Source of the DNA: Robiginitalea biformata HTCC2501
GTDB taxonomy: Bacteria > Bacteroidota > Bacteroidia > Flavobacteriales > Flavobacteriaceae
Reading direction: 5' to 3'
Length of the DNA: 64,000 nucleotides
Assembly (NCBI RefSeq): GCF_000024125.1
Contig: NC_013222.1
Coordinates: forward strand, 248,001 to 312,000
Shown: positions 23,995 through 33,132 of the stretch, piece after piece
Layout: each line of letters starts with the position of its first letter
Numbering within the stretch: the first letter of the stretch is position 1
Translations under genes and position numbers: made by a program
The notes under the pieces: model-generated
Databases searched by the model: none
Seen by the model: the letters and a program-made list of their open reading frames with translations, nothing else
Told to the model about the DNA's origin: nothing

Positions 23995-25995
23995 ATGAAA
24001 TTCAGTAAATTCATCAAGGAATGCCAGGAGTACAATGTCCTGAAAAACATTTCTATTTACATAGTTTCCAGTTGGGTTTTGCTCCAGGTGATCGACCTGA
24101 TTGCCGGACCCCTGGGTTTTTCAAACCAGGTAGTGGCCTGGGTGCTCATCCTCCTGCTGATCGGCCTGCCGCTTTACATCTTCGGGATTTGGAAACTCAA
24201 ACTGGCCAATTCCATCAAAAGGAAACCCGTAACCGACGCCGAAGGCAACCCGGTTCCCGGTAAATTCCGGCGGAGCGGCTTCCAGAAAATCTACTTCTTC
24301 TTCCTGGCGCTGATCAGCCTGATATGCCTGGGGATCGCGCTGTTTATTGTCAACACGAATTTTGTCCGGTCCATGGACCTCCCGTCCCTGGAAACCGGCG
24401 ATAAAATTGCCATCCTGGAGTTTGAAAACCTTACCGGCGACCCGGAAAACGACCTGGTTGGAAAGATGGCCGTGGACTGGATCATCCACGGGGTTACCCG
24501 CAACAAGCTGGGCCAGGTGATCTCCCCGGAAATCATCTCGGATTATTCCAAGGTGCTGCGGGCCAGCCTGGTCCCCTCTGAGGATAATGGGCTATTCAGC
24601 AATTACCTGAAACCCTCCCGTATCGTGGAGGGGGAATACTACCTGGCCGACGGCCGGCTCATCTTCCAGTGTGCGATCCTGGACGGGTCCATGGACCGGA
24701 CGCTGATCTCCTTCGAACCCGTATCCTGCGACCCGGATTCCCCGCTGGATTGTATCGAGGCACTGAACCAGCGGATTCAGGGCTATTTTGTGAATGTGGA
24801 GCGCAAGGAGGAAAGCCTGGAGGAACACCCGCCCAAGTACGAGGCATACGAATTATTCAACCGGGCGAAACAGTGGCGCTACGAGGATGACCGGAAATAC
24901 CTGGATCTGCTCAACCAGGCCATTGCCGCAGACACCACGTTCTTTGAGCCGAAAATCTACCGGTTCATGCACTACTTCAACCGGGGGGCATACCGCACTG
25001 CGGACAGCCTGCTGACCCGGATCAAGCTCTCCTCGGGCATGTTCCCCAGGCAGCGGAACCTGCTGAATGTATATGATGCCCTGTTACAGGGCAACCACCG
25101 CAATACCTACCGCTATCAGAAGGAGGAGTACAAGATTACGCCCCTCCACCTGGAGACCAATTCGAACATGATGGTATTCACCCTGCAATTGGTGAACAAG
25201 CCCCGGGGGGTGGACTCCATTTTCCGGGAAGTGGCAATGGGGGAAATGGACCTGTCCCAATGCGATTTTTGCACCGAGCGCTACAAGATCAAGGCGATGT
25301 CGGATATTGAACTGGGAGACTTCCCCGCGGCCATCGCGCTGTTGCGGCAATTTGAGGACGGGGTGGAATTCGGGATCCTGAAGAAAATCCTGCTGCGCGC
25401 CCATATCCGGAAGGGGGACTTCCCGAAAGCCCAATCCCTCCTTTCACGCTACGCGGACCTTTTTGACCCCGCCCAACTTTCCGACATACGGCTTTTTGCC
25501 GCCAAGGAATTCATCATAGCAGGCCGGCAGGACCTGGCGGATGCAACGCTCTCCGAGATCCTTACTGACCAGGACTACGGGTCGGCCAAAACAGATTCCA
25601 CGGCCCTGCCTGTAATAGCCGAAAGCCTGTTTTACAAAGGGGACTACCAGGAGGCGGAAACAGTCCTGGAGGAACTCACCGGCCGGGGGGAAGCGGATTT
25701 TTATTTTACGAGCCTGCTGGCGGCCTGCTATCATAAAAATGCTGAGCCCCAACGGGCTGCGGCATTGATTGCGGACCTGGAGTCTCGCAAAGGACCCTAC
25801 CAGTTTGGGGAGGTGCCCTATTCCCTCGGACAGTATTACGCCATTACCGGCGATGCACAACGAACCTACCAGTACCTGCTTCGGGCAATAGCCGAAGGGC
25901 ACTGGTATGAAACGGGCGCGTTCCGGAACGACCCATTGCTCAAAGATTACATCAATACGGACACCTTTTCCAGGATACGGACCTTCTGGCATTGA
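23995..25995 (+). CDS. TPR membrane protein with FlgO/TolB-like N-terminal domain
   Basis: A 666-residue protein. Three transmembrane helices lie at about 18-37, 45-64 and 97-119; then a periplasmic-type segment DKIAILEFENLTGDPENDL (about 138) begins a domain like the FlgO/TolB-N module of bacterial adenylate-cyclase-associated TPR proteins. The remaining 400 residues are helical repeats (KAQSLLSRYADLFD, EAETVLEELTGRGE, LGQYYAITGDAQRTYQYL), consistent with TPRs. No cyclase or kinase domain is attached. It precedes the caspase gene by 23 bases in one operon and may be a membrane sensor or scaffold for it. Confidence 0.82.
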   Translation: MKFSKFIKECQEYNVLKNISIYIVSSWVLLQVIDLIAGPLGFSNQVVAWVLILLLIGLPLYIFGIWKLKLANSIKRKPVTDAEGNPVPGKFRRSGFQKIYFFFLALISLICLGIALFIVNTNFVRSMDLPSLETGDKIAILEFENLTGDPENDLVGKMAVDWIIHGVTRNKLGQVISPEIISDYSKVLRASLVPSEDNGLFSNYLKPSRIVEGEYYLADGRLIFQCAILDGSMDRTLISFEPVSCDPDSPLDCIEALNQRIQGYFVNVERKEESLEEHPPKYEAYELFNRAKQWRYEDDRKYLDLLNQAIAADTTFFEPKIYRFMHYFNRGAYRTADSLLTRIKLSSGMFPRQRNLLNVYDALLQGNHRNTYRYQKEEYKITPLHLETNSNMMVFTLQLVNKPRGVDSIFREVAMGEMDLSQCDFCTERYKIKAMSDIELGDFPAAIALLRQFEDGVEFGILKKILLRAHIRKGDFPKAQSLLSRYADLFDPAQLSDIRLFAAKEFIIAGRQDLADATLSEILTDQDYGSAKTDSTALPVIAESLFYKGDYQEAETVLEELTGRGEADFYFTSLLAACYHKNAEPQRAAALIADLESRKGPYQFGEVPYSLGQYYAITGDAQRTYQYLLRAIAEGHWYETGAFRNDPLLKDYINTDTFSRIRTFWH

Positions 25996-26018
25996 TTCGC
26001 CTGTAAAGCACTCAAACT

Positions 26019-28307
26019 ATGGACTTACTTCAGAACGCGCACGCCCTGCTCATCGGAATTTCCTACGAAGACGGCCTGGATACCATCGGGGATGCCGAGG
26101 ACGTGGCCCGGATCCTCCGGGACCCGGAGCGCTGCGGTTACCCGCCCGGGCAGGTTACCTTACTGACAGGGGCGGATGCCGACCGGAAAGGAATCCTGGG
26201 AGCGCTCGAGGCGCTGGCGGAGCGAACCGACGAACAGTCATCCGTCTTCCTCTACTATTCCGGGCACGGGGATGTGCTGGATGGTGTATTCCATTTTGTC
26301 CCCCATGGAATCCGGGAGGGGATGGAATACGACGAATATACCGCCGCCTGGGTGACCGCCGAGGAAATCCGGGATCGGATCAATGCCCTGTCTACCCGGA
26401 GGCTGATCTTTTTTATGGATTGTTGCCACGCAACGGGAATTGCTTCCAGCGGTTTCCGGCCAAAAATCGCCGGGTCCGGGGACGAAGGCCCGGGCAAGCA
26501 GGGGCCCAGCTTTGAAAAACTCGAAGGCCTTGCCCAGAAAGTGGATAATGAAAAGGGCATTTCCATCGTCGCTTCCTGCAAGGAGGAACAGGAATCCTAC
26601 CAGCTCAACGGAGATAAAAACAGCGTATTTACCAAATACCTGCTGGAAGCCCTGGAGGGGAACCACCTGACCGAGGTGACCGACCCGTACGTACGTATCC
26701 TGGAGGTGGCCGGCTACCTGCTCCGGGTAGTCCCCGAGACCATCGAACAGGTAGCCCGGGATTGCGACCCGCCCCTGGATATCCGCCAGGAGCCCTATGT
26801 CAACCTGGAAATGTACGACAATTTCATCCTGAGCCGGATCCCCGGAAACCGGCCTGCCCAGGGCGCCTCAGCCACCGTTGGAAAGGCTCCGGGTGTAGCG
26901 GCCACGGATAAATCGGCCCCGGAGGCGGGCCAGCCCCAGGCCAAAGAGGCCCGGCTGATCTACCGGGAAACCCCCGGGGCGAACAACCTGATCTTGTTTA
27001 TCCACGGCTTTACCGGGGAGGCATCCCGGACGTTCGGGAGCCTGCCGGACCTGCTTATGGACGACCCGGAGTTTGACGGCTGGGACATGAAACCCTTCGG
27101 GTACTCGCAGTTTATCGAACCGGAACACGGGAAACAGGTGTGGGGCGGGATCCGGGATATCCAACGCATCGTGGACTATTTCTGTACGTCTGTGAAATAT
27201 AAATTTGCCGACTACGACCGGATTGCCATTGTCGCCCACGGCCTCGGCGGGCTCGTGGCCCAGAAAGCACTCTTGCAAATCCCCGGGGATGCCCTGGGCA
27301 AAATCTCCCACCTGGTCCTGATGGGGTGCCCGAGCCATGGGCTCGCCCCGGAGGAATTCGAGGCGGAATGGCACAAGGACTACGCGCAGATGCGACGTGA
27401 AGGCCCGTTTATCTCGGGTTTGCGCAAAGACTGGGACACCCGGTTTGGGGGGGAGTTACCATTTTCGCTCAGCGTCATCGGGGCCTCCTCGGACACCTTT
27501 GTATCGCCCGAATCCTGTTTCGGGCCTTTCCCGGAGGCGGCCTGCGTTACCCTGGACGGGGACCACTTCTCCATTGTCCGGCCGGATGGGCCTCAGGCGC
27601 CATCTCACCGGCTCATCCGCGAATTCCTCACCGGTTCGGAAGCCCTCGGGGAATTCGGGGACGCACAGGAGCGCAACCTCGCCCTGGGCCGGTACGAAGC
27701 CGTGGTACGGGAACTCGGGGAAGACCCGATGGCTTTAAGCGGCAAAGGGATCAAACAACTGGTCTTTGCGCTGGAGGGGCTGGACAGGAGGGATGAAGCC
27801 ATGAAATTGCTGGATTCCCATCCGGAGGCGGAGCGATCCACCGACCTGATGGGGATTATCGGGGGACGGTACAAACGGGCCTACCTGCGCAAGCCCAACA
27901 AGAAAGACGGGGAAACCGCCCAGGTGTATTACGGCATCGCCCTGGATGCCGCCCGCGAAAAGAACGATTCCCCCCAGGTCTACTACCTGGCGATCAACCT
28001 GGCCTTCCTGGCCCTGGTGGTGGATGAAGACCGCGATAGCATGCAGACCTTTGCCCGCCTGGCACTTGAAGCCGCGGAGAATTCCCCGGATTCCCTCTGG
28101 AAAACAGCCACCCTGGGGGAGGCAGCCCTCTACCTGGGCGACCTGGAGGCAGCCCAAACCCACTATGCCCTGGCCTCCTCACAGGCGGGGATACGGGAAA
28201 AATTATCCATCCACCTGAATGCCCTGGCCGCCTATTGCGAATTGTACGAAACCCGCAGGGAGGAAGACGCATTTATCCGGTTCCTCAAGGCGCATTACCT
28301 ATCCTGA
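26019..28307 (+). CDS. Caspase-like (C14) protease fused to a serine-less alpha/beta hydrolase and TPR-like domain
   Basis: A 762-residue, three-part protein. Residues 1-270 form a caspase/metacaspase domain with His83 in YYSGHG and Cys136 in FFMDCCHATG. Residues about 310-530 form an alpha/beta hydrolase (ILFIHGFTGEASRTFG, VLMGCPSHG), but the nucleophile elbow reads VAHGLGG: Gly408 replaces the serine, so it is probably a binding domain. Residues about 550-762 (GIIGGRYKRAYL ... YYGIALDAAREKN ... YYLAINLAFLAL) are TPR-like and recall the TRAFs-binding DUF4071 domain seen in bacterial conflict proteins. Caspase activity would cut target proteins on signal; targets unknown. Confidence 0.88.
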   Translation: MDLLQNAHALLIGISYEDGLDTIGDAEDVARILRDPERCGYPPGQVTLLTGADADRKGILGALEALAERTDEQSSVFLYYSGHGDVLDGVFHFVPHGIREGMEYDEYTAAWVTAEEIRDRINALSTRRLIFFMDCCHATGIASSGFRPKIAGSGDEGPGKQGPSFEKLEGLAQKVDNEKGISIVASCKEEQESYQLNGDKNSVFTKYLLEALEGNHLTEVTDPYVRILEVAGYLLRVVPETIEQVARDCDPPLDIRQEPYVNLEMYDNFILSRIPGNRPAQGASATVGKAPGVAATDKSAPEAGQPQAKEARLIYRETPGANNLILFIHGFTGEASRTFGSLPDLLMDDPEFDGWDMKPFGYSQFIEPEHGKQVWGGIRDIQRIVDYFCTSVKYKFADYDRIAIVAHGLGGLVAQKALLQIPGDALGKISHLVLMGCPSHGLAPEEFEAEWHKDYAQMRREGPFISGLRKDWDTRFGGELPFSLSVIGASSDTFVSPESCFGPFPEAACVTLDGDHFSIVRPDGPQAPSHRLIREFLTGSEALGEFGDAQERNLALGRYEAVVRELGEDPMALSGKGIKQLVFALEGLDRRDEAMKLLDSHPEAERSTDLMGIIGGRYKRAYLRKPNKKDGETAQVYYGIALDAAREKNDSPQVYYLAINLAFLALVVDEDRDSMQTFARLALEAAENSPDSLWKTATLGEAALYLGDLEAAQTHYALASSQAGIREKLSIHLNALAAYCELYETRREEDAFIRFLKAHYLS

Positions 28308-28320
28308 TCCACACCCCGGC

Positions 28321-28545
28321 ATGAAACACTTTAAAAAAGGGCAAATACCCGATTTGGATTTTCAAAAGGCGGTCAAAAAGCCGATTCCCATACGATGCGT
28401 CCAACTCGACGTTCCTTTCCGGGTGGAAACCATGGAGGGGGTAATGGAGGGGAAAGCCGGCGACTGGCTGGTGGTGGGGGTGCATGGGGAAATGTATCCT
28501 ATCGATGCGGAAATATTCAGCAAGACCTACGATCTGGTCCGCTAA
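28321..28545 (+). CDS. Small PGDYG-domain-like protein
   Basis: A 74-residue protein starting at the ATG 13 bases after the caspase stop. VETMEGVMEGKAGDWLVVGVH and GEMYPIDAEIFSKTYDLV match the short PGDYG-type domain of phage- and mobile-element-linked proteins. The family has no known activity. It ends 29 bases from the convergent nSTAND gene and closes the rightward half of the cluster. Confidence 0.7.
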   Translation: MKHFKKGQIPDLDFQKAVKKPIPIRCVQLDVPFRVETMEGVMEGKAGDWLVVGVHGEMYPIDAEIFSKTYDLVR

Positions 28546-28574
28546 GGCGCAACTTCAAAAGCGGCGGCCCTGAT

Positions 28575-31031
28575 TCAATAGGCAACTTTTAAAAACAGGA
28601 CATCTCCCAGGATTTTTCGTTCCAGGACCAAAACCAGGTTGCCATTCTGGATAAAGGCCCCTTTCTTCCCCTTGACCGAATTACCGGTAAATTCATTGTA
28701 CGCCGCCCGGTTGCTTTTGGACAGCAGGACATCCTCCACCTTGGGTATCCGGCTGCTTTCCACATTCGGTTCACCCAGGCGGAAGACCAGGTCAAAAACC
28801 CGGTCCTGCCCCAGCAGGGAATCGTCGTCCACCTCATCGGTGAGCGCGCGTCCGGCAAACAACCACCCCACCCGGCTTACTGCGCGGATGCGTTCCAGCG
28901 CTTCCTGGGATTGGGGGGACAGGTCTTCTTTGGTGCTTCCCTCGGTGTTTTCAATATGGGTCCTCAGGTATTCCAAATAGGCGTTTGCCGTATTGGTGGT
29001 TTGCGCCTGGGTCCACTCGGGGTCCTGACTGAGTTCTTCCTGCTTCTCCCGGGCTGCCTCCAGATGCCCGGCCACTTCCGGGAAGTTGTATTTATCGACG
29101 GCCTGGAGGTAATTGGTATACGCCTCCACCGTGCCCTCGCTGTCGGCAATCTCCCAGTTTTCCTCATCGAGCTCGGCCTCGAGGTCCTTTAGTTTTGCCA
29201 GGATATCGACCCATAATTCACTCATATCCGCCTTTAACTTCCCGGCCACATCTTTTCCGGGCCGGTAGGCGGCTTCCTCTGCACCGGCTGTGATATCCCC
29301 GGGGTCTTCACCAAGGGCTTCTATCTGAGCCCTCACGGCATCCTCCCTATAAAAAATGCCCTGTTTTTCGATGGATTCCAGCAATTTCAGATAGGGCTCC
29401 TGGGGGGAAATGCCCGCCTGCTCCGGGTCGTCAGAGGCTTGGGGGTCCTGGTCCTGGAGTTGTTCAAAACTGGCCACTGCCTGCGCCTTCAGGTCGTTGT
29501 AGGTCCTCATCGTATCCAGGGAATCCCGGATTATCGGGTAGACGAAAAAATAGACAGCGGCAAGTACCATCACCCCTGCCAGGGACCATATCCCGATCTT
29601 GAGGTTGCGCCTGTTTTTCCTGTCGCGTTTTTCCGCTTTTTCGCTATCCCCAAGATATTCGCGGCATGCCGCAAATAGTGTGTTGTAGCGTTTGGCCCAG
29701 GCCTCGGTGGGCTGGAACCGCTCATACCAGTCCCGGGCCAGGGACAGTTCCGTCCCCTTGAGCAGGTCCTTCTTTTTATCGGCATAGAGCTGGTAATCCT
29801 GGGAGAGTTTCATGTAAGTGGATGCCATTTCCCCTTCCTCTTCCACCCATCGGTCCAGTCGCTTCCATTGCCGGATCAGGCTCTCGTGGGAGATATCGAT
29901 GATGTTGTCTTTTTTGTCGGACATCTGGTCGATCATCAGGAAGGACCGCCGGCCTTCGATAAAGACACGGATTACCTTGTCCAGTACGGCTTCGCTGGTG
30001 CCGGTGAGTGCGAGCAGTTCCCCGTAGTGCGCCGGGCGCCGGGTTTTGCGGCCGTGCTCATCGACGGTAGTCAATGCCTGGAACATTTGTTTGGCCACCT
30101 GGAACTCATTTTTGTCCAGGGTCTTAAGGGCCTCATCCGCATGGTTCGACAAGGCGTTCTCCAGGCCTCCGATGGCCTTGTAATCTTCCAGGTCCATCTC
30201 CCCATTGGCATCCTCCCGGGTCTCAAATTCCCAGATGCGCATCAGGGCATGCTGCAACAGGGGAAGCTCGTCCTGGACCCGCCCCATCTCGTTGAGCAGT
30301 TTGGAACTCAGGGCGGAATTTACCCGGGCACCAAAAAGCCTGGCGGGGCCCTCGATAACCATTTTAAGTTGTTGGCGGTTCAGGCGCGGTACCAGGTACA
30401 GGCTCTGGTTCATCGCCTCCGGCAGGCCGTGGAACTCCGCACAATCCCCGATAAAGTCGGAACGCATGGTCAGCACAACATAGATCGGCAGGTCCTTTTG
30501 GCGGGCGAGCTCCAGGATGATATTGACAAAATCGATGGCATTGTCCCGGCGTTTCCGGTTCCCTTTCTCCGTGGCAAAACGAAAGAGCTCTTCGAATTGA
30601 TCGACCAGGATGAAAAAATTGGTCTTGCGCTCCCGGAACAGGGGTTCCAGCAGGGAGAGGATTGCGTCTACCCCTTCCTCTTCGATAGTTTGCACCAACT
30701 GGTTGGTGGCATCGGCGTCGTGGGCCTGATACAATTCGCTCAACAGGGATTTCGCCAGGTTCCCCATGGGGTTCTGCCCGGGTTTCATGATGGAGATCAA
30801 CCACTGGTCGCTGTCGTCCACGAGGTACCCCGCTTTGAGGGAAGGGATGAGCCCGGCGCGCAGCAGGGAAGACTTCCCGCATCCGGAACTGCCCACCACG
30901 GCCACAAAATGGTGCGCATGGAGCCGTTGCAACAATTCCATGGTTTGTTCCTTCCTTCCAAAAAACAAAAGGCTTTCGTCGTCGTTGTACGGCCGGAGGC
31001 CTACATAGGGGTTTTCCACATCTACTAGCAT
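28575..31031 (-). CDS. nSTAND ATPase with transmembrane segment and helical C-terminal region
   Basis: An 818-residue protein. NPYVGLRPYNDDESLLFFGR (8-27) is the usual lead-in to nSTAND1 domains; Walker A is GSSGCGKSS (47-55) and Walker B ILVDQFEELF (141-150); IDISHESLIRQWKRLDRWV (378-396) is the conserved winged-helix end. A transmembrane helix (about 479-501) follows, with a roughly 315-residue helical outer region. STAND ATPases switch by oligomerising when a sensor domain meets a ligand; here the sensor may sit across the membrane. The start overlaps the TIR stop by one base (TGATG), so the two are translated together. Confidence 0.9.
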   Translation of the reverse strand: MLVDVENPYVGLRPYNDDESLLFFGRKEQTMELLQRLHAHHFVAVVGSSGCGKSSLLRAGLIPSLKAGYLVDDSDQWLISIMKPGQNPMGNLAKSLLSELYQAHDADATNQLVQTIEEEGVDAILSLLEPLFRERKTNFFILVDQFEELFRFATEKGNRKRRDNAIDFVNIILELARQKDLPIYVVLTMRSDFIGDCAEFHGLPEAMNQSLYLVPRLNRQQLKMVIEGPARLFGARVNSALSSKLLNEMGRVQDELPLLQHALMRIWEFETREDANGEMDLEDYKAIGGLENALSNHADEALKTLDKNEFQVAKQMFQALTTVDEHGRKTRRPAHYGELLALTGTSEAVLDKVIRVFIEGRRSFLMIDQMSDKKDNIIDISHESLIRQWKRLDRWVEEEGEMASTYMKLSQDYQLYADKKKDLLKGTELSLARDWYERFQPTEAWAKRYNTLFAACREYLGDSEKAEKRDRKNRRNLKIGIWSLAGVMVLAAVYFFVYPIIRDSLDTMRTYNDLKAQAVASFEQLQDQDPQASDDPEQAGISPQEPYLKLLESIEKQGIFYREDAVRAQIEALGEDPGDITAGAEEAAYRPGKDVAGKLKADMSELWVDILAKLKDLEAELDEENWEIADSEGTVEAYTNYLQAVDKYNFPEVAGHLEAAREKQEELSQDPEWTQAQTTNTANAYLEYLRTHIENTEGSTKEDLSPQSQEALERIRAVSRVGWLFAGRALTDEVDDDSLLGQDRVFDLVFRLGEPNVESSRIPKVEDVLLSKSNRAAYNEFTGNSVKGKKGAFIQNGNLVLVLERKILGDVLFLKVAY

Positions 31032-32575
31032 CAGGCGGGCATTCTGAGTTCCTTCAGGAATTCCTCAATAGCGGCATCATTGAGGTCCGGGTTGTCGCTC
31101 TGGTCGATCATGTTGATCTTCAGCAGCCGCTGGTTAATACCGATATCGGCATCCTCCTTGTGCGGCGGGGCCACGTAGATAAAAAAATCTTCCACCGGGT
31201 AGTTGTTTTTCATGATGAGCTGCAGGGCTGCGTTAACGCGTTCCTTGACCCATTCCTTGGAAACATTGCCGTAAAGAAAGATCAGCTTCCTCACCTGGCT
31301 CATCCGGTTGCCGAGCATTTCGAGGTTTTTCAACGGGTCGTCTTCCTGGGGGTTGATAAATGGGAGTATTTGTTTCTGGACGAGTAGCCGGCTGAGGTCC
31401 AGGGCGTAGAGGTGGTCCTTTTCATGGGTATCCAGCAATACGGACATCCTGCCGTCCGATGGCATTTCCGCTGGTTTTCGATCCTTGATCTGTTGGGCGT
31501 AGTCCTCGATCTGCTGGGCCAGGGAACTTTTGCTTCCCCGGATAAATTCATATTGTTTGTCCACCAGCTTGCCGGCTTCCACCGCCGTCAGGAAATTCCG
31601 GTATTCCCCTTCCTCTATATCGGCAAATTCGGCATCGCTGGGTATCCAAACCATCTGGGGGGTCTCCGACTGCAGGCAAATTTCGGTTTGAACCTGCGGG
31701 TACCACAGGTCGGGTTGGTCCACCAGTTCGCGCCCCGGGTAAATATCCAGGAGGTTCACCGCCAGGTCGGCTCCGGCTACGGCTTCCTCCGTGGCCGCCT
31801 TCAGGGCATCCGATGCATCGGGGGGCGGGATCCCGCACTTTACGCGGTAACCGCGTTTTCCGAGCTCGGCAATCAAGCGCTTCCTGGGGCTGCGCAGTGT
31901 GTCCGGGACTTCGCTCATAAAAATCGTAAATGCATCGTCGTCCGCGGTTTCAGCTTGGGCAGGGTCGGCGGCAAGCTTCGTGGTTTGGCTGGCCAGTTTG
32001 GCCGGAGCCTCACACCGGGTCTTCATGGCCTCCAGCAAACGCGCCACGGCATTTTTTACATGGCGCATCTGCGCCTTGAATTTGGGCGATGTCGTCTCTA
32101 CGGTTTCGCCAAAGTCGTCGGCAGTTTCGGCATCGTGGAAGGGAAAGCCGGTGGTCCCGTTCAGGGGCTCCAGCCACTTCTCGTGGGGAATGTTGTTCAA
32201 CAACACATGCAGGATGCGGGACTGGTCGCCCACCTTGAGTCCGAGTTTATCCGCACTGGCAGAATCGCGGAAGGTACCCAGCTCCTGTTTGCAATAGTCC
32301 GAGGCGTTATAACCCGGCGAATCCAGGCAGATGATAATGGCCGATTTCCGAATCCCGTCGGCGATGGAGTCGTCAAAGAGGACGCTGCCGTCCAGTTTTT
32401 TGGTGTCCCACCAAATCTTAACCGAGTCCATCCGGCCGAATTGCCTGGCGAGCATCAGGTTGAGGTTCTGGTAAAACTGCTTGATCCATCCGTCTTCCTG
32501 GTCCGGAAAACAAATATTGTCTACATGAGCATAACTGATAAAGATGTCATACTCGTACCCGGGTACGTATGCCAT
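31031..32575 (-). CDS. TIR-domain protein with two further TIR-like segments
   Basis: A 514-residue protein. The N-terminal TIR domain (about 8-150) has box 1 YDIFISYAH, a WWDTKKLDGS loop and YCKQELG, where Glu98 fits the catalytic glutamate of NAD-cleaving TIRs. A second segment (about 220-320; IFMSEVPDTLRSPRKRLIAEL, then GADLAVNLLDIYPG) and a third (about 375-480; VLLDTHEKDHLYALDLSRLL, RKLIFLYG) look like diverged TIR/SLOG-like folds used as adaptors. The first may be an NADase effector. It lies between a DUF4231 gene and the nSTAND gene, the layout of an immune-type module. Confidence 0.88.
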   Translation of the reverse strand: MAYVPGYEYDIFISYAHVDNICFPDQEDGWIKQFYQNLNLMLARQFGRMDSVKIWWDTKKLDGSVLFDDSIADGIRKSAIIICLDSPGYNASDYCKQELGTFRDSASADKLGLKVGDQSRILHVLLNNIPHEKWLEPLNGTTGFPFHDAETADDFGETVETTSPKFKAQMRHVKNAVARLLEAMKTRCEAPAKLASQTTKLAADPAQAETADDDAFTIFMSEVPDTLRSPRKRLIAELGKRGYRVKCGIPPPDASDALKAATEEAVAGADLAVNLLDIYPGRELVDQPDLWYPQVQTEICLQSETPQMVWIPSDAEFADIEEGEYRNFLTAVEAGKLVDKQYEFIRGSKSSLAQQIEDYAQQIKDRKPAEMPSDGRMSVLLDTHEKDHLYALDLSRLLVQKQILPFINPQEDDPLKNLEMLGNRMSQVRKLIFLYGNVSKEWVKERVNAALQLIMKNNYPVEDFFIYVAPPHKEDADIGINQRLLKINMIDQSDNPDLNDAAIEEFLKELRMPA

Positions 32576-32640
32576 GGAGTGACGGTTTGGTGGTTAGTTC
32601 TCTGTAAGGTAGTGAATTAATCCGAAATACAGAGGTATTT

Positions 32641-33090
32641 TCAGGCCCCCGCTTCGGAGGCCCCGCTCGAAGCCATAATTTCGTTCCAGCCGCGATTCTC
32701 GTTGCTGAGGATATCTTCCACATTGCTGACAAACAAGGCGTAGGCTTCCCGGTTGCCGGCATAGGCCCGTGTACGGGTTTGATAGAGTATTTTTTCACGG
32801 AGCAGCGCCTCGGCCGCGGTCCGGTAGCTCAGCCACTTCTCCTGGAATTTGTAGAGGGCGGCAATCCCGGTAGCCATTGCCGTCAATACCCCAAGGCAGG
32901 CCACAAGCAGGCCGTCAAACTGGCTGTTCCACTGGGAATATCCGGCCACCAGCGGGATCAGCGAACCCGAAACGATGATGATGCCGCTGAACAGCATGTG
33001 GTACTTCTTGTTGCGGGTGCTTTTTTTCCGGTACCAGTTCAGTTGGTCGTCCACCCGGTCACGCATAAATTGTTCCTCGTTCATTTCCAT
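32641..33090 (-). CDS. DUF4231 (SLATT-type) two-helix membrane protein
   Basis: A 149-residue protein with an acidic N-terminus, the segment DDQLNWYRKKSTRNKKYH, two transmembrane helices (about 33-50 and 60-80) and a C-terminal helix (YKFQEKWLSYRTAAEALLREK). This matches DUF4231, part of the SLATT superfamily, whose members are predicted pore-forming effectors in bacterial conflict systems. It is first in the leftward operon, 65 bases before the TIR gene. A pore or membrane-leak effector is the family-based expectation, not shown here. Confidence 0.85.
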   Translation of the reverse strand: MEMNEEQFMRDRVDDQLNWYRKKSTRNKKYHMLFSGIIIVSGSLIPLVAGYSQWNSQFDGLLVACLGVLTAMATGIAALYKFQEKWLSYRTAAEALLREKILYQTRTRAYAGNREAYALFVSNVEDILSNENRGWNEIMASSGASEAGA

Positions 33091-33132
33091 GGCAATGAGA
33101 GAATTACCCGTTACAAGTTACACCTTTTCATT

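Noticed and set aside
29868..32620. Long plus-strand frames of about 386 and 402 residues
   Set aside because: Antisense of the nSTAND and TIR genes; no start context or domain.
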